From positions 248,001-312,000 of the forward strand of contig JALOAG010000001.1 of assembly GCA_023228875.1 (NCBI GenBank): a stretch of 64,000 bases of DNA, in the 5' to 3' direction. Below the pieces are notes generated by a model. That model made no database searches. It saw only the letters and a program-made list of their open reading frames with translations, and had not been told where the DNA came from. The position numbers and the translations under genes were made by a program. Source of the DNA: Bacteroidia bacterium. Its GTDB lineage: Bacteria > Bacteroidota > Bacteroidia > NS11-12g > UBA955. Shown piece after piece: positions 50,891 through 59,753 of this stretch (positions are counted from its first letter, which is position 1; every line of letters starts with the position of its first letter).

Positions 50891-51268
50891 ATGCCAACTA
50901 TACAACAATTAGTTAGAAAGGGTAGAGAGACAATCACTTCAAAGAGTAAGTCTCCTGCACTTGATTCTTGTCCACAACGTAGAGGAGTGTGTACACGTGT
51001 TTATACAACTACCCCAAAGAAACCAAACTCGGCAATGAGAAAAGTTGCAAGGGTTAGATTAACCAATGGAAAAGAGGTTAACGCTTATATTCCTGGTGAA
51101 GGTCATAATTTACAAGAGCACTCAATTGTATTAGTAAGAGGAGGAAGAGTGAAAGACTTGCCCGGTGTACGTTATCACATTGTTCGTGGCGCACTGGATA
51201 CAGCAGGTGTAAACGGAAGAATGCAAAGAAGATCTAAATACGGAGCAAAAAGACCTAAGAAAGCGTAA
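50891..51268 (+). CDS. rpsL: 30S ribosomal protein S12
   Basis: uS12 sits at the decoding centre and supports accuracy. The 125-residue protein has VYTTTPKKPNSAMRKVARVR and GEGHNLQEHSIVLVRGG, with RVKDLPGVRYHIVRG following. The lysines corresponding to E. coli K42 and K87 are present, so no streptomycin-resistance change is visible. It is the first gene of the long ribosomal operon, and rpsG starts 21 nt after it. Confidence 0.98.
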   Translation: MPTIQQLVRKGRETITSKSKSPALDSCPQRRGVCTRVYTTTPKKPNSAMRKVARVRLTNGKEVNAYIPGEGHNLQEHSIVLVRGGRVKDLPGVRYHIVRGALDTAGVNGRMQRRSKYGAKRPKKA

Positions 51269-51289
51269 TTATATAAGAATTTTAAGAGC

Positions 51290-51760
51290 ATGAGAAAAAT
51301 AAAAGCAAAAAAGAGAGTATTGTTACCTGATCCAAAGTTCAACGACACTTTGGTAACTCGTTTTGTTAATAATATGATGTATTCCGGAAAGAAGAGCGTA
51401 TCACAAGCTGCTTTCTATGATGCATTAGATATAGTTGAAAAGAAGATTTCTGAAGAACCTGTCTTAGAGACATGGAAAAAGGCTTTAAATAATGTTACTC
51501 CTACTGTTGAGGTTAAATCAAGAAGAGTAGGTGGGGCCACTTTTCAGATTCCGATTGAGATTCACCCTGACAGAAGAATCGCTATGGGAATGAAATGGCT
51601 GATTGGCTATGCAAGAAAGAGAAATGAAAAGTCAATGGCTGAGAAATTAGCTTCTGAAATTATAGCTGCTTCTAAAGGTGAAGGAGCTGCTGTGAAGAAA
51701 AAAGATGATACACACAGAATGGCAGAGGCAAACAAAGCTTTTGCTCACTTTAAAGTTTAA
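51290..51760 (+). CDS. rpsG: 30S ribosomal protein S7
   Basis: uS7 nucleates assembly of the 30S head and contacts E-site tRNA. The 156-residue sequence includes LPDPKFNDTLVTRFVNNMM, ALNNVTPTVEVKSRRVGGAT, QIPIEIHPDRRIAMGMKWL, and a C-terminal DTHRMAEANKAFAHFK. Normal length and operon position between rpsL and fusA. Confidence 0.98.
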   Translation: MRKIKAKKRVLLPDPKFNDTLVTRFVNNMMYSGKKSVSQAAFYDALDIVEKKISEEPVLETWKKALNNVTPTVEVKSRRVGGATFQIPIEIHPDRRIAMGMKWLIGYARKRNEKSMAEKLASEIIAASKGEGAAVKKKDDTHRMAEANKAFAHFKV

Positions 51761-51784
51761 GATAGAAATAGAGAATTATATTAG

Positions 51785-53926
51785 ATGGCAAACAAGGATT
51801 TAAGTTTTGTAAGAAATATTGGAATATCTGCTCACATTGATGCAGGCAAAACCACCACTACCGAGAGGATTTTATTCTATACCGGTAAAACCCATAAGAT
51901 TGGTGAGACTCATGATGGTTCTGCGACAATGGACTGGATGGAACAAGAGCAAGAAAGAGGGATTACCATTACTTCTGCTGCTACTACTACTTTTTGGAAT
52001 TTTCCTACCCATGATGGCAAGAAAACTCCTGACTCAAAGACATATCAAATTAATGTAATTGACACACCCGGACACGTTGACTTTACTGTTGAGGTAGAAA
52101 GATCATTGCGTGTATTGGATGGTGCGATTGCTTTGTTTTGTTCTGTAGGTGGTGTAGAGCCTCAGTCTGAGACTGTATGGAGACAAATGAATAAATACGG
52201 TGTTCCAAGAATTGGTTTTGTAAACAAAATGGACCGTTCCGGTGCTGACTTCTTAAAAGTAGTGAAACAAATTGAAGATAGATTAGGAGCAAAACCTGTT
52301 CCTCTTCAAATTCCAATTGGTGCTGAAGAAACTTTTAAAGGTGTAGTTGACTTAATTAAAAACGAAGCTATTATTTGGGATGAAGCAACGCTTGGAGCTA
52401 CTTATACTGAAATTGAAATACCTGAAGATTTAAAAGAAGTTGCTCATGAGTATCGTGAAAAATTAATAGAAGCGATTGCAGAATTCGATGATTCTTTGAT
52501 GGAGAAATTTTTCGATAATCCGGATTCTATTACAGAAGAAGAAATCAATAATGCATTAAGAGCTGCAACACTTTCATTGAAAATTGTTCCTTTGATGTGT
52601 GGTTCTTCTTTTAAGAACAAAGGAGTTCAAACATTATTAGATGCAGTTATTAAGTTTTTACCTGCTCCAACAGATGTTGAAGCTGTTAAAGGTACAAACC
52701 CTGATACCGAACAAGAAGTCATACGTAAAGCTGATGTCAATGAACCATTTGCTGCTTTAGCATTTAAGATTGCTACAGATCCTTATGTAGGAAGACTTGC
52801 ATTCTTCCGTGTATATTCAGGACATTTGGATGCAGGTTCTTATGTCTTAAATACACGTTCCGGAAAGAAAGAAAGAATTTCTCGTATTTTCCAAATGCAC
52901 TCAAATAAACAAAATCCTATTGATGGAATTGATGCCGGAGATATTGGAGCAGCAGTCGGATTTAAAGAGATTAAAACAGGGGATACATTATGTGATGAGA
53001 AAAACCCTATTATTTTAGAATCTATCACTTTCCCTGAACCGGTTATTGGTATTGCAATCGAGCCTAAAGCACAAGCTGATGTTGACAAATTAGCAAATGG
53101 ATTGTCTAAACTTGCTGAAGAAGATCCAACATTTAGAGTTAAAACTGATGAAGAAACCGGACAAACTGTAATTAGTGGTATGGGAGAGTTACACCTTGAA
53201 ATTATTGTTGATCGTCTAAAAAGAGAATTCAAAGTGGAGGTTAATCAAGGAGCCCCACAGGTTGCATATAAAGAAGCTATTACAAAGATCTTTACTCACA
53301 GAGAGGTGTTTAAGAAACAAACAGGAGGTAGAGGTAAATTTGCTGATATTCAATTTGAAATTGGTCCCGCAGACGAAGACTTCCAAGGAGAAGGCTTACA
53401 GTTTGTTAATCAAATTGTTGGAGGTGCTATTCCAAAGGAATTTATACCTGCAGTACAAAAAGGGTTTGCTGAGTCCATGAAAAACGGTTCATTAGCAGGA
53501 TATCCTATTGACAGAATGAAAGTTCGTTTATTTGACGGTTCATTCCATGCTGTTGACTCAGATTCATTGTCATTTGAATTGTGCGCAAAAGCCGGGTTCA
53601 GAGAATCTGCAAAAAATGCAGGACCTGTGATACTTGAACCAATCATGAAACTTGAAGTATTGACACCTGCTGATTATATGGGTGATGTACAAGGTGATTT
53701 GAATAGAAGAAGAGGTATGATTGAGGGAATTGATGAAAGAGCCGGAGCACAAGTTGTAAAAGCTAAAGTTCCACTAAGTGAAATGTTTGGATATGTTACT
53801 TCATTAAGAACAATTACTTCAGGACGTGCAAGTTCAAGTATGGAGTTTTCTCACTATGATCAAGTACCTCGTAATCTTGCTGAAAATATTTTAAAAACTG
53901 TAAAAGGAAATACATCTAACGCTTAA
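51785..53926 (+). CDS. fusA: Elongation factor G
   Basis: EF-G drives translocation and, with RRF, ribosome recycling. The 713-residue protein has all five domains: G1 AHIDAGKTTTTERI, switch II VIDTPGHVDFTVEVER, G4 VNKMDRSGAD, a long G' insertion, domain IV with GGRGKFADIQFEIGPAD and RLFDGSFHAVDSDSLSFE, and domain V with GDVQGDLNRRRGMIEG. No truncation or missing motif. The next gene is rpsJ, 4 nt after the stop. The tuf gene that follows fusA in many bacteria is not here. Confidence 0.98.
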   Translation: MANKDLSFVRNIGISAHIDAGKTTTTERILFYTGKTHKIGETHDGSATMDWMEQEQERGITITSAATTTFWNFPTHDGKKTPDSKTYQINVIDTPGHVDFTVEVERSLRVLDGAIALFCSVGGVEPQSETVWRQMNKYGVPRIGFVNKMDRSGADFLKVVKQIEDRLGAKPVPLQIPIGAEETFKGVVDLIKNEAIIWDEATLGATYTEIEIPEDLKEVAHEYREKLIEAIAEFDDSLMEKFFDNPDSITEEEINNALRAATLSLKIVPLMCGSSFKNKGVQTLLDAVIKFLPAPTDVEAVKGTNPDTEQEVIRKADVNEPFAALAFKIATDPYVGRLAFFRVYSGHLDAGSYVLNTRSGKKERISRIFQMHSNKQNPIDGIDAGDIGAAVGFKEIKTGDTLCDEKNPIILESITFPEPVIGIAIEPKAQADVDKLANGLSKLAEEDPTFRVKTDEETGQTVISGMGELHLEIIVDRLKREFKVEVNQGAPQVAYKEAITKIFTHREVFKKQTGGRGKFADIQFEIGPADEDFQGEGLQFVNQIVGGAIPKEFIPAVQKGFAESMKNGSLAGYPIDRMKVRLFDGSFHAVDSDSLSFELCAKAGFRESAKNAGPVILEPIMKLEVLTPADYMGDVQGDLNRRRGMIEGIDERAGAQVVKAKVPLSEMFGYVTSLRTITSGRASSSMEFSHYDQVPRNLAENILKTVKGNTSNA

Positions 53927-53930
53927 GAAA

Positions 53931-54239
53931 ATGGTTAGCCAGAAGATAAGAATAAAACTAAGGTCTCATGACCATAATTTGATTGACAAATCTGCAGAAA
54001 AGATTGTTAAATCAGTTAAAATCACCGGAGCAGTTGTGAGTGGACCAATTCCACTTCCTACTCAAAAGAAGATTTTTACTGTACTTCGTTCTCCACATGT
54101 AAATAAAAAGGCAAGAGAACAATTTCAGTTATCTTCTTACAAAAGATTGATTGATATTTATACTTCTTCATCTAAGACTGTTGAAGCTCTTATGAAGTTG
54201 GAGTTACCAAGCGGAGTAGATGTAGAAATTAAAGTTTAG
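53931..54239 (+). CDS. rpsJ: 30S ribosomal protein S10
   Basis: uS10 is part of the 30S head and, as NusE, joins antitermination complexes. The 102-residue protein has QKIRIKLRSHDHNLIDKSAE, GPIPLPTQKKIFTVLRSPH and a final ELPSGVDVEIKV. It starts 4 nt after fusA and so joins the str and S10 gene groups. Confidence 0.98.
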   Translation: MVSQKIRIKLRSHDHNLIDKSAEKIVKSVKITGAVVSGPIPLPTQKKIFTVLRSPHVNKKAREQFQLSSYKRLIDIYTSSSKTVEALMKLELPSGVDVEIKV

Positions 54240-54259
54240 TTTAAAGAAGAATCAGAGCT

Positions 54260-54877
54260 ATGCAAAGATTAATAGGAAAAAAAATCGGAATGACAAGTGT
54301 CTTCAATAGTGAAGGGAACAATATTCCTTGTACTGTTATTGAGGCAGGTCCTTGTGTTGTAACTCAAGTTAAAACTAAGGAAAAGGAAGGGGTAAATGCC
54401 TTCCAAATTGCTTGGGGAGATAAAAAAGAAAAAACTTGGAAAAAAACTGAAGTTGGACATTTCAAAGTATCTGGTACTACCCCAAAAAGAGTTGTTGTAG
54501 ATGTTAGAAATCCAAGAATCGAAAGAAAAGTTGGAGAAGTGATTGATGCAACGATTTTCAATGAAGGTGAATATGTTGATGTTGTGGCAAATTCAAAAGG
54601 AAAAGGTTTCCAAGGTGTTGTAAAAAGACATGGTTTTGCCGGTGTTGGAGAATCCACTCACGGACAACATAACAGATTAAGAGCTCCCGGATCTATTGGT
54701 GCTTGTTCTACTCCTTCAAGAGTATTTAAAGGAATGAGAATGGCAGGTAGAACCGGAAATAAAAGGGTTAAAATTACCAACCTAGAAATTATTAAAATTT
54801 ATCCTGATAGAAACCTTATGCTTATAAAAGGTGCTGTACCCGGATATAATGGTTCAACTGTAATATTGGAAAAATAA
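54260..54877 (+). CDS. rplC: 50S ribosomal protein L3
   Basis: uL3 is an early 50S assembly protein reaching towards the peptidyl-transferase centre. The 205-residue sequence shows LIGKKIGMTSVFNSEG at the N-terminus and SKGKGFQGVVKRHGF. The extension is STHGQHNRLRAPGSIGACST with the Gln that PrmB methylates in other bacteria. GMRMAGRTGNKRVKI follows. rplD begins one base after the stop. Confidence 0.98.
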   Translation: MQRLIGKKIGMTSVFNSEGNNIPCTVIEAGPCVVTQVKTKEKEGVNAFQIAWGDKKEKTWKKTEVGHFKVSGTTPKRVVVDVRNPRIERKVGEVIDATIFNEGEYVDVVANSKGKGFQGVVKRHGFAGVGESTHGQHNRLRAPGSIGACSTPSRVFKGMRMAGRTGNKRVKITNLEIIKIYPDRNLMLIKGAVPGYNGSTVILEK

Positions 54878-54878
54878 A

Positions 54879-55508
54879 ATGGAAGCGAAAGTATATAATA
54901 GTAAAGGCGAATTTGCCGGTAGAAAGGTAACATTACCAAACGAAGTTTTTGGTATTGAACCTAATGACCATGCTATTTATTTAGATGTGAAATTGTTTTT
55001 GGCTAACCAAAGACAAGGAACTCATAAATCTAAAGATAAATCAGAAGTAGCATATAGCACACGCAAACTTAAGCGTCAGAAAGGTACGGGCGGAGCAAGG
55101 GCCGGTAGTAGAAAATCCGGAACCATTGTAGGTGGAGGTAGAATACATGGACCAAGACCAAGAAACTATGGTTTTAAATTAAATAGCAAACTAAAAAATC
55201 TTGCTCGTATTTCTGCACTATCATATAAAGCAAAGGAAGATAAAGTAATGGTTATTGAAGATTTGTCTTTTGACAAACCAAGCACTCATGCATTTTCTCA
55301 TTTGTTAAAGAATATGAATATTGAAGGCACAAAAACCTTGTTTTTAGTTCATAATTCAGATAATAACACAATTTTAAGTGGCAGAAATATTCCAAACAAT
55401 AAGATTGCTCAAGCTAATAGTTTAAATACTTATGAAATCGTAAATTCTCATAACCTTATTCTTACAGAAGCTGCAATTAATATTATTAACGATACATATA
55501 AGAAATAA
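54879..55508 (+). CDS. rplD: 50S ribosomal protein L4
   Basis: uL4 binds 23S rRNA domain I and lines the exit tunnel. In E. coli it also represses its own operon. The 209-residue protein has the tunnel loop RKLKRQKGTGGARAGSRKSG (about 66-85) and GGGRIHGPRPRNYGFKLN. Whether L4 autoregulates here is unknown; no S10-leader-like structure was recognised before rpsJ. Confidence 0.97.
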   Translation: MEAKVYNSKGEFAGRKVTLPNEVFGIEPNDHAIYLDVKLFLANQRQGTHKSKDKSEVAYSTRKLKRQKGTGGARAGSRKSGTIVGGGRIHGPRPRNYGFKLNSKLKNLARISALSYKAKEDKVMVIEDLSFDKPSTHAFSHLLKNMNIEGTKTLFLVHNSDNNTILSGRNIPNNKIAQANSLNTYEIVNSHNLILTEAAINIINDTYKK

Positions 55509-55513
55509 CAGAC

Positions 55514-55804
55514 ATGACTTCAATATTAATTAAACCTCTTATTACTGAAAAACTGAACCTTCTGAAAGAAAGAAGAGATCAATACGGTTTTATTGTTGAT
55601 AGAAGAGCATCTAAGGAAGAAATTATTTCAGCCATTGAGAAATTGTATGGTGTTGAAGTAGATTGGTTAAATACCATGGTTGCACCTACTAAGAAGAGAA
55701 AAAATAACAGAACCGGTCAGGTTACAGGAAGAACAAACAGCTATAAAAAAGCGATCTTCAAACTTAAAGATGGACATAAAATAGACTTTTTTGAGAACAA
55801 CTAA
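55514..55804 (+). CDS. rplW: 50S ribosomal protein L23
   Basis: uL23 sits at the tunnel exit and docks trigger factor and SRP. The 96-residue protein starts LIKPLITEKLNLLKERRDQY, then FIVDRRASKEEIISAIEKLY and a basic loop with KKRKNNRTGQVTGRTNSYKK. It lies between rplD and rplB with 5 and 4 nt gaps. Confidence 0.97.
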   Translation: MTSILIKPLITEKLNLLKERRDQYGFIVDRRASKEEIISAIEKLYGVEVDWLNTMVAPTKKRKNNRTGQVTGRTNSYKKAIFKLKDGHKIDFFENN

Positions 55805-55808
55805 TTAA

Positions 55809-56651
55809 ATGGGACTAAAGAGATTAAAACCGATAACACCTGGGGAAAGATTTAGAGTAGCTAATGACTTTTCTGAATTGACTACAAGTCAACCAGAAAA
55901 ATCGTTACTTGTTACATTAAAGAAATCAGGAGGTAGAAACAACCAAGGAAAAATGACTATGCGCAATATTGGCGGAGGTCACAAGCGTAAGTATAGAATT
56001 ATTGATTTCAAACGCGATAAATATAATATGCCTGCTGAAGTATTAACTATTGAGTATGATCCCAATAGGACATCATATATTTCTTTAGTGCAGTATAAAG
56101 ATGGAGAAAAGCGTTATATTATTGCCCCAGAAGGAATTAAAGTAGGTCAGCAAATTATTTCAGGCTCAGGAGTTACTCCGGATGTTGGAAATACACTACC
56201 ACTAAGAGAGATTCCTCAAGGAACTGAAATTCATAATATTGAAATGGCGCCCGGAGCCGGTGCAAAAATTTGTAGAGGTGCTGGGTCATCAGCTATTCTC
56301 AAAAATATTGAAGATAAATATTGCATAATTAAGTTACCTTCTGGTGAATCACGCATGATTTTAGGTAATTGTATGGCAACGGTAGGAAAGGTTTCAAACT
56401 CCGAGCATTTCAATATTAATTTGGGTAAAGCTGGTCGTAGCAGATGGTTAGGAAGAAGACCAAGAACAAGACCTGCAGCTATGAACCCGGTTGACCACCC
56501 ACTTGGAGGAGGGGAAGGTAAATCTAAAGGAGGACAGCCTATGTCTCGTACCGGTATCTATTCTCAAGGACAGAAGACCAGAACTCCTAAGAAAGCTTCA
56601 AATAAGTATATTATAGAGAGACGTAAAACTAAAAGAGGAACTAAAAAATAG
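55809..56651 (+). CDS. rplB: 50S ribosomal protein L2
   Basis: uL2 is needed for subunit joining and peptidyl-transferase activity. The 280-residue protein has KKSGGRNNQGKMTMRNIGGG and HKRKYRIIDFKRDK in the N-terminal domain. The C-terminal PAAMNPVDHPLGGGEGKSKG carries the conserved His (HPLGGG). A Lys/Arg-rich tail ends the protein. Confidence 0.98.
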   Translation: MGLKRLKPITPGERFRVANDFSELTTSQPEKSLLVTLKKSGGRNNQGKMTMRNIGGGHKRKYRIIDFKRDKYNMPAEVLTIEYDPNRTSYISLVQYKDGEKRYIIAPEGIKVGQQIISGSGVTPDVGNTLPLREIPQGTEIHNIEMAPGAGAKICRGAGSSAILKNIEDKYCIIKLPSGESRMILGNCMATVGKVSNSEHFNINLGKAGRSRWLGRRPRTRPAAMNPVDHPLGGGEGKSKGGQPMSRTGIYSQGQKTRTPKKASNKYIIERRKTKRGTKK

Positions 56652-56661
56652 CTGAAAGAAT

Positions 56662-56925
56662 ATGGCAAGATCGTTAAAAAAAGGACCATTTATTGATTTC
56701 AAACTTGAAAAGAAAGTCGTTCAGATGAACGAAACTAAAAAGAAATCTGTGGTTAAAACTTGGGCAAGAAGAAGTATGATTAGTCCTGATTTTGTTGGAC
56801 ATACTTTTGCTGTGCATAATGGTAATAAGTTTATTCCGGTTTTTGTAACTGAAAACATGGTTGGACATAGATTAGGTGAATTTGCACCAACTAGAACATT
56901 TAAAGGACATAGTGGTAATAGATAA
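56662..56925 (+). CDS. rpsS: 30S ribosomal protein S19
   Basis: uS19 lies in the 30S head and contacts the B1 bridge. The 87-residue protein has MARSLKKGPFIDFKLEKKV, TWARRSMISPDFVGHTFAVH, VTENMVGHRLGEFAPTRTF and KGHSGNR. Typical length and position. Confidence 0.97.
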   Translation: MARSLKKGPFIDFKLEKKVVQMNETKKKSVVKTWARRSMISPDFVGHTFAVHNGNKFIPVFVTENMVGHRLGEFAPTRTFKGHSGNR

Positions 56926-56936
56926 TTAATAATATA

Positions 56937-57338
56937 ATGGAAGCTGTAGCTAAATTAAGAAACTGTCCCCTACCACCTCGTAAGATGAGATTGGTTGTTG
57001 ACCAGATAAGGGGACAAAAAGTTGATAAGGCATTGAACATACTTCAGTTCAGTCAAAGAAAGTATTATGCAATCTACGTTGAGAAATTGCTTAAAAGTGC
57101 AATTGCTAATTGGGAACAAAAGAATGATGGCGAACGTGCAGAAGATGCAGAACTCTTTGTGAAAAGTGTGATGGTTGATGGAGCCTATGCATTAAAAAGG
57201 CTAAGAACTGCACCTCAAGGTAGAGCACACAGAATGAAAAAGAGATTTAATCATATCACACTTGTAGTGGATAGCAGTAATGCAAGTGTTGAGACAGAAG
57301 TAGCCTCTGAAAATAAAGAAGATAAAAATACTAAATAA
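56937..57338 (+). CDS. rplV: 50S ribosomal protein L22
   Basis: uL22 spans the 50S and lines the exit tunnel. The 133-residue protein has LRNCPLPPRKMRLVVDQIRG and a C-terminal hairpin with LKRLRTAPQGRAHRMKKRFN, the tip where macrolide-resistance changes occur in other bacteria. A short acidic tail (about 15 residues) extends beyond the usual end. Confidence 0.97.
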   Translation: MEAVAKLRNCPLPPRKMRLVVDQIRGQKVDKALNILQFSQRKYYAIYVEKLLKSAIANWEQKNDGERAEDAELFVKSVMVDGAYALKRLRTAPQGRAHRMKKRFNHITLVVDSSNASVETEVASENKEDKNTK

Positions 57339-57357
57339 CAAAAGCAATATCGTTTAA

Positions 57358-58092
57358 ATGGGACAAAAAGTTAATCCAGTATCATTAAGGTTAGGCATAA
57401 CAAGAGGATGGGAATCTAATTGGTATGGAGGCAAAAATTTTGCTGAAAAATTGATCGAAGATGAGAAAATCAGAACGTATATCTATGCTAGAATAGCTAA
57501 AGGTGGCATTTCTAAGATTGTGATAGAAAGAACAATCAAAAGACTCATCATTACAATCCATACAGCCCGTCCGGGAATTGTTATTGGTAAGCAAGGTGCA
57601 GAGGTAGATAGACTGAAAGAAGAAATTAAGAAATTAACAAACAAGGATGTTCAAATCAACATTTTTGAAATTAAAAGACCGGAACTTGATGCTAAATTAG
57701 TAGCTGAAAATATTGCACAACAACTTGAAGGCAGAATGGCATATAAAAGAGCTGTAAGAAGTGCAATTCAGAACACAATGAGAATGGGAGCAGAAGGGAT
57801 CAAAGTATCGGTTTCAGGTCGATTAAATGGTGCTGATATTGCGCGTTCAGAACATTATAAAGAAGGTAGAACTCCGCTTCACACACTTCGTGCTGACATC
57901 GACTATAGTCTTGCAGAAGCATTAACAACTTATGGTTTAATTGGTATAAAAGTTTGGATTTGTAGAGGTGAAGTCATTGGGAAAAAGGATATTTCGTTAA
58001 ATGCCGGTATCAATAATGATAGACGTAGCAGATTTAATGAAAGAGATAATGCACAAAATGCAAAAAGAAGAAATAGAACCCCTCGTAAATAA
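57358..58092 (+). CDS. rpsC: 30S ribosomal protein S3
   Basis: uS3 lies at the mRNA entry and helps unwind mRNA. The 244-residue protein has GQKVNPVSLRLGITRGWESN, the KH-domain GxxG stretch RPGIVIGKQGAEVDRLKEEI (about 67-86), and KVSVSGRLNGADIARSEHYK and GRTPLHTLRADIDYSLAEA in the C-terminal domain, with a basic Asn/Arg-rich tail. Confidence 0.98.
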   Translation: MGQKVNPVSLRLGITRGWESNWYGGKNFAEKLIEDEKIRTYIYARIAKGGISKIVIERTIKRLIITIHTARPGIVIGKQGAEVDRLKEEIKKLTNKDVQINIFEIKRPELDAKLVAENIAQQLEGRMAYKRAVRSAIQNTMRMGAEGIKVSVSGRLNGADIARSEHYKEGRTPLHTLRADIDYSLAEALTTYGLIGIKVWICRGEVIGKKDISLNAGINNDRRSRFNERDNAQNAKRRNRTPRK

Positions 58093-58104
58093 AAAATAGA
58101 GAAT

Positions 58105-58527
58105 ATGTTAAGTCCGAAAAGAACAAAATATAGAAAAACACAGAAGGGAAGAGTAAAGGGTATTGCTACAAGAGGTCATCTCTTGAGTTTTGGCTCTTTT
58201 GGTTTAAAAACATTAGAACCAAAGTGGATAACTGCACGCCAAATTGAAGCAGCTCGTATTGCTCTTACTCGTTATATGAAAAGAGAAGGTCAGGTTTGGA
58301 TTAGAATATTTCCGGATAAACCTGTAACTAAAAAACCGAACGAGGTGAGGATGGGTAAAGGTAAAGGAGCGCCTGAATATTGGGTAGCAGTTGTGAAACC
58401 CGGAACTATTATGTTTGAAATTGGAGGTGTACCTATGGAAGTTGCAAAAGAAGGTATGAGATTGGCAGCCCAAAAGCTACCCGTAGCTACTAAATTTATT
58501 GTTAAACCAGATTACGCAGGAGAGTAA
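58105..58527 (+). CDS. rplP: 50S ribosomal protein L16
   Basis: uL16 is added late and shapes the A-site. The 140-residue protein has LSPKRTKYRKTQKGRVKGIA, LEPKWITARQIEAARIALTR, WIRIFPDKPVTKKPNEVRMG, KGKGAPEYWVAVVKPG and AAQKLPVATKFI. Normal length. rpmC starts 2 nt after the stop. Confidence 0.98.
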   Translation: MLSPKRTKYRKTQKGRVKGIATRGHLLSFGSFGLKTLEPKWITARQIEAARIALTRYMKREGQVWIRIFPDKPVTKKPNEVRMGKGKGAPEYWVAVVKPGTIMFEIGGVPMEVAKEGMRLAAQKLPVATKFIVKPDYAGE

Positions 58528-58529
58528 TT

Positions 58530-58754
58530 ATGAAATTTGAAGATATTAAAGCATTACCTACAAAAGAACTTTTTGCAAGGTATAGAGAGGAAAAACTAAA
58601 GTTGACTAAAATGAAGATAAATCATGCAGTTACTCCTTTAGACCAACCTCACAAGATTAAAGAAACTAGAAGAACTGTTGCACAGCTCCTGACAGAGTTA
58701 AACAATAGAAGAAAGGATTACGAATTAAAGGCAATTCAAAACAAGGCTAAATAA
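58530..58754 (+). CDS. rpmC: 50S ribosomal protein L29
   Basis: uL29 is a small helical protein near the exit tunnel and part of the SRP/trigger-factor platform. It has 74 residues: MKFEDIKALPTKELFARYRE, KMKINHAVTPLDQPHKIKET and RRTVAQLLTELNNRRKDYEL. Two-base gaps separate it from rplP and rpsQ. Confidence 0.96.
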   Translation: MKFEDIKALPTKELFARYREEKLKLTKMKINHAVTPLDQPHKIKETRRTVAQLLTELNNRRKDYELKAIQNKAK

Positions 58755-58756
58755 GT

Positions 58757-59017
58757 ATGGCAATAGAAAGAAATTCAAGAAAAGAGTTTGTTGGTAAAGT
58801 AACAAGTGCCAAAATGGATAAATCCATTGTTGTTGCAGTGGAGAATAAAATTAAGCACCCAAAGTACAAGAAGTATTTTACTAAAACCAAAAAACTATAT
58901 GCGCATGATGAAACCAATCAGTGCGGTATTGATGATATAGTGAGAATCCAAGAAACACGCCCATTGAGCAAACTAAAAAGATGGCGTTTAATAGAAGTAA
59001 TTCAAAAAGCAAAATAA
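58757..59017 (+). CDS. rpsQ: 30S ribosomal protein S17
   Basis: uS17 is a primary 16S rRNA-binding protein with an OB fold. The 86-residue sequence has RKEFVGKVTSAKMDKSIVVA, KHPKYKKYFTKTKKLYAHDE, and a C-terminal RIQETRPLSKLKRWRLIEVI. Confidence 0.97.
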   Translation: MAIERNSRKEFVGKVTSAKMDKSIVVAVENKIKHPKYKKYFTKTKKLYAHDETNQCGIDDIVRIQETRPLSKLKRWRLIEVIQKAK

Positions 59018-59021
59018 TAAG

Positions 59022-59390
59022 ATGATACAACAAGAATCAAGATTAAAAGTAGCTGATAACAGTGGAGCAAAAGATGTGCTTTGTATTAGAGTTTTAGGAG
59101 GTACTAAAACTAGATATGCAAGTCTTGGAGACAAAATTGTTGTTTCTGTGAAAGAAGCATTGCCTTCAGGCGGAATAAAAAAAGGAGCTGTCTCTAAAGC
59201 TGTTATTGTTAGAGTAAAAAAAGGCGTTAGAAGACCGGACGGTTCTTATATCAGATTTGATGAAAATTCATGCGTATTGCTAAATAATAATGATGAACCT
59301 AGAGGTACACGTATTTTTGGCCCGGTAGCACGTGAATTGAGAGATAAACAGTTTATGAAAATTGTATCATTAGCACCAGAAGTATTGTAA
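59022..59390 (+). CDS. rplN: 50S ribosomal protein L14
   Basis: uL14 forms an intersubunit bridge and is the docking site of RsfS, encoded at 5434-5808. The 122-residue protein begins MIQQESRLKVADNSGAKDVL and has AVIVRVKKGVRRPDGSYIRF, NNDEPRGTRIFGPVARELRD and a final SLAPEVL, all as expected. Confidence 0.98.
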   Translation: MIQQESRLKVADNSGAKDVLCIRVLGGTKTRYASLGDKIVVSVKEALPSGGIKKGAVSKAVIVRVKKGVRRPDGSYIRFDENSCVLLNNNDEPRGTRIFGPVARELRDKQFMKIVSLAPEVL

Positions 59391-59394
59391 AATC

Positions 59395-59730
59395 ATGAAA
59401 AAGACTTCAGAAATAAAGAAGATTCATATTAAGAAAGGAGATACTGTTAAAGCAATCTCCGGAAATGACAAGAATAAACCTGCATCAGAAGTGTTGGTTG
59501 TATATCCAAAGACATATAGAGCTTTGGTTAAAGGGTTTAACTTGGTAACTAAACATGTAAAACCTACTCAACAAAAACCTGATGGTGAGATTATCAAAAA
59601 GGAGGCACCAATCCATATTTCTAACTTAATGTTAGTTGTAGGAGGTACGCCTACTAAAGTTGGACGCAAAGCAAATGCTGAAGGAAAACTTAAAAGATAT
59701 GCTAAGAAAACAGGTGAATTTATTGATTAA
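59395..59730 (+). CDS. rplX: 50S ribosomal protein L24
   Basis: uL24 starts 50S assembly. The 111-residue protein contains the KOW motif IHIKKGDTVKAISGNDKNK (about 10-28), GFNLVTKHVKPTQQKPDGEI and APIHISNLMLV. Normal length for the phylum. Confidence 0.97.
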   Translation: MKKTSEIKKIHIKKGDTVKAISGNDKNKPASEVLVVYPKTYRALVKGFNLVTKHVKPTQQKPDGEIIKKEAPIHISNLMLVVGGTPTKVGRKANAEGKLKRYAKKTGEFID

Positions 59731-59753
59731 TTTTAAAGAGGATTATTAAAGTT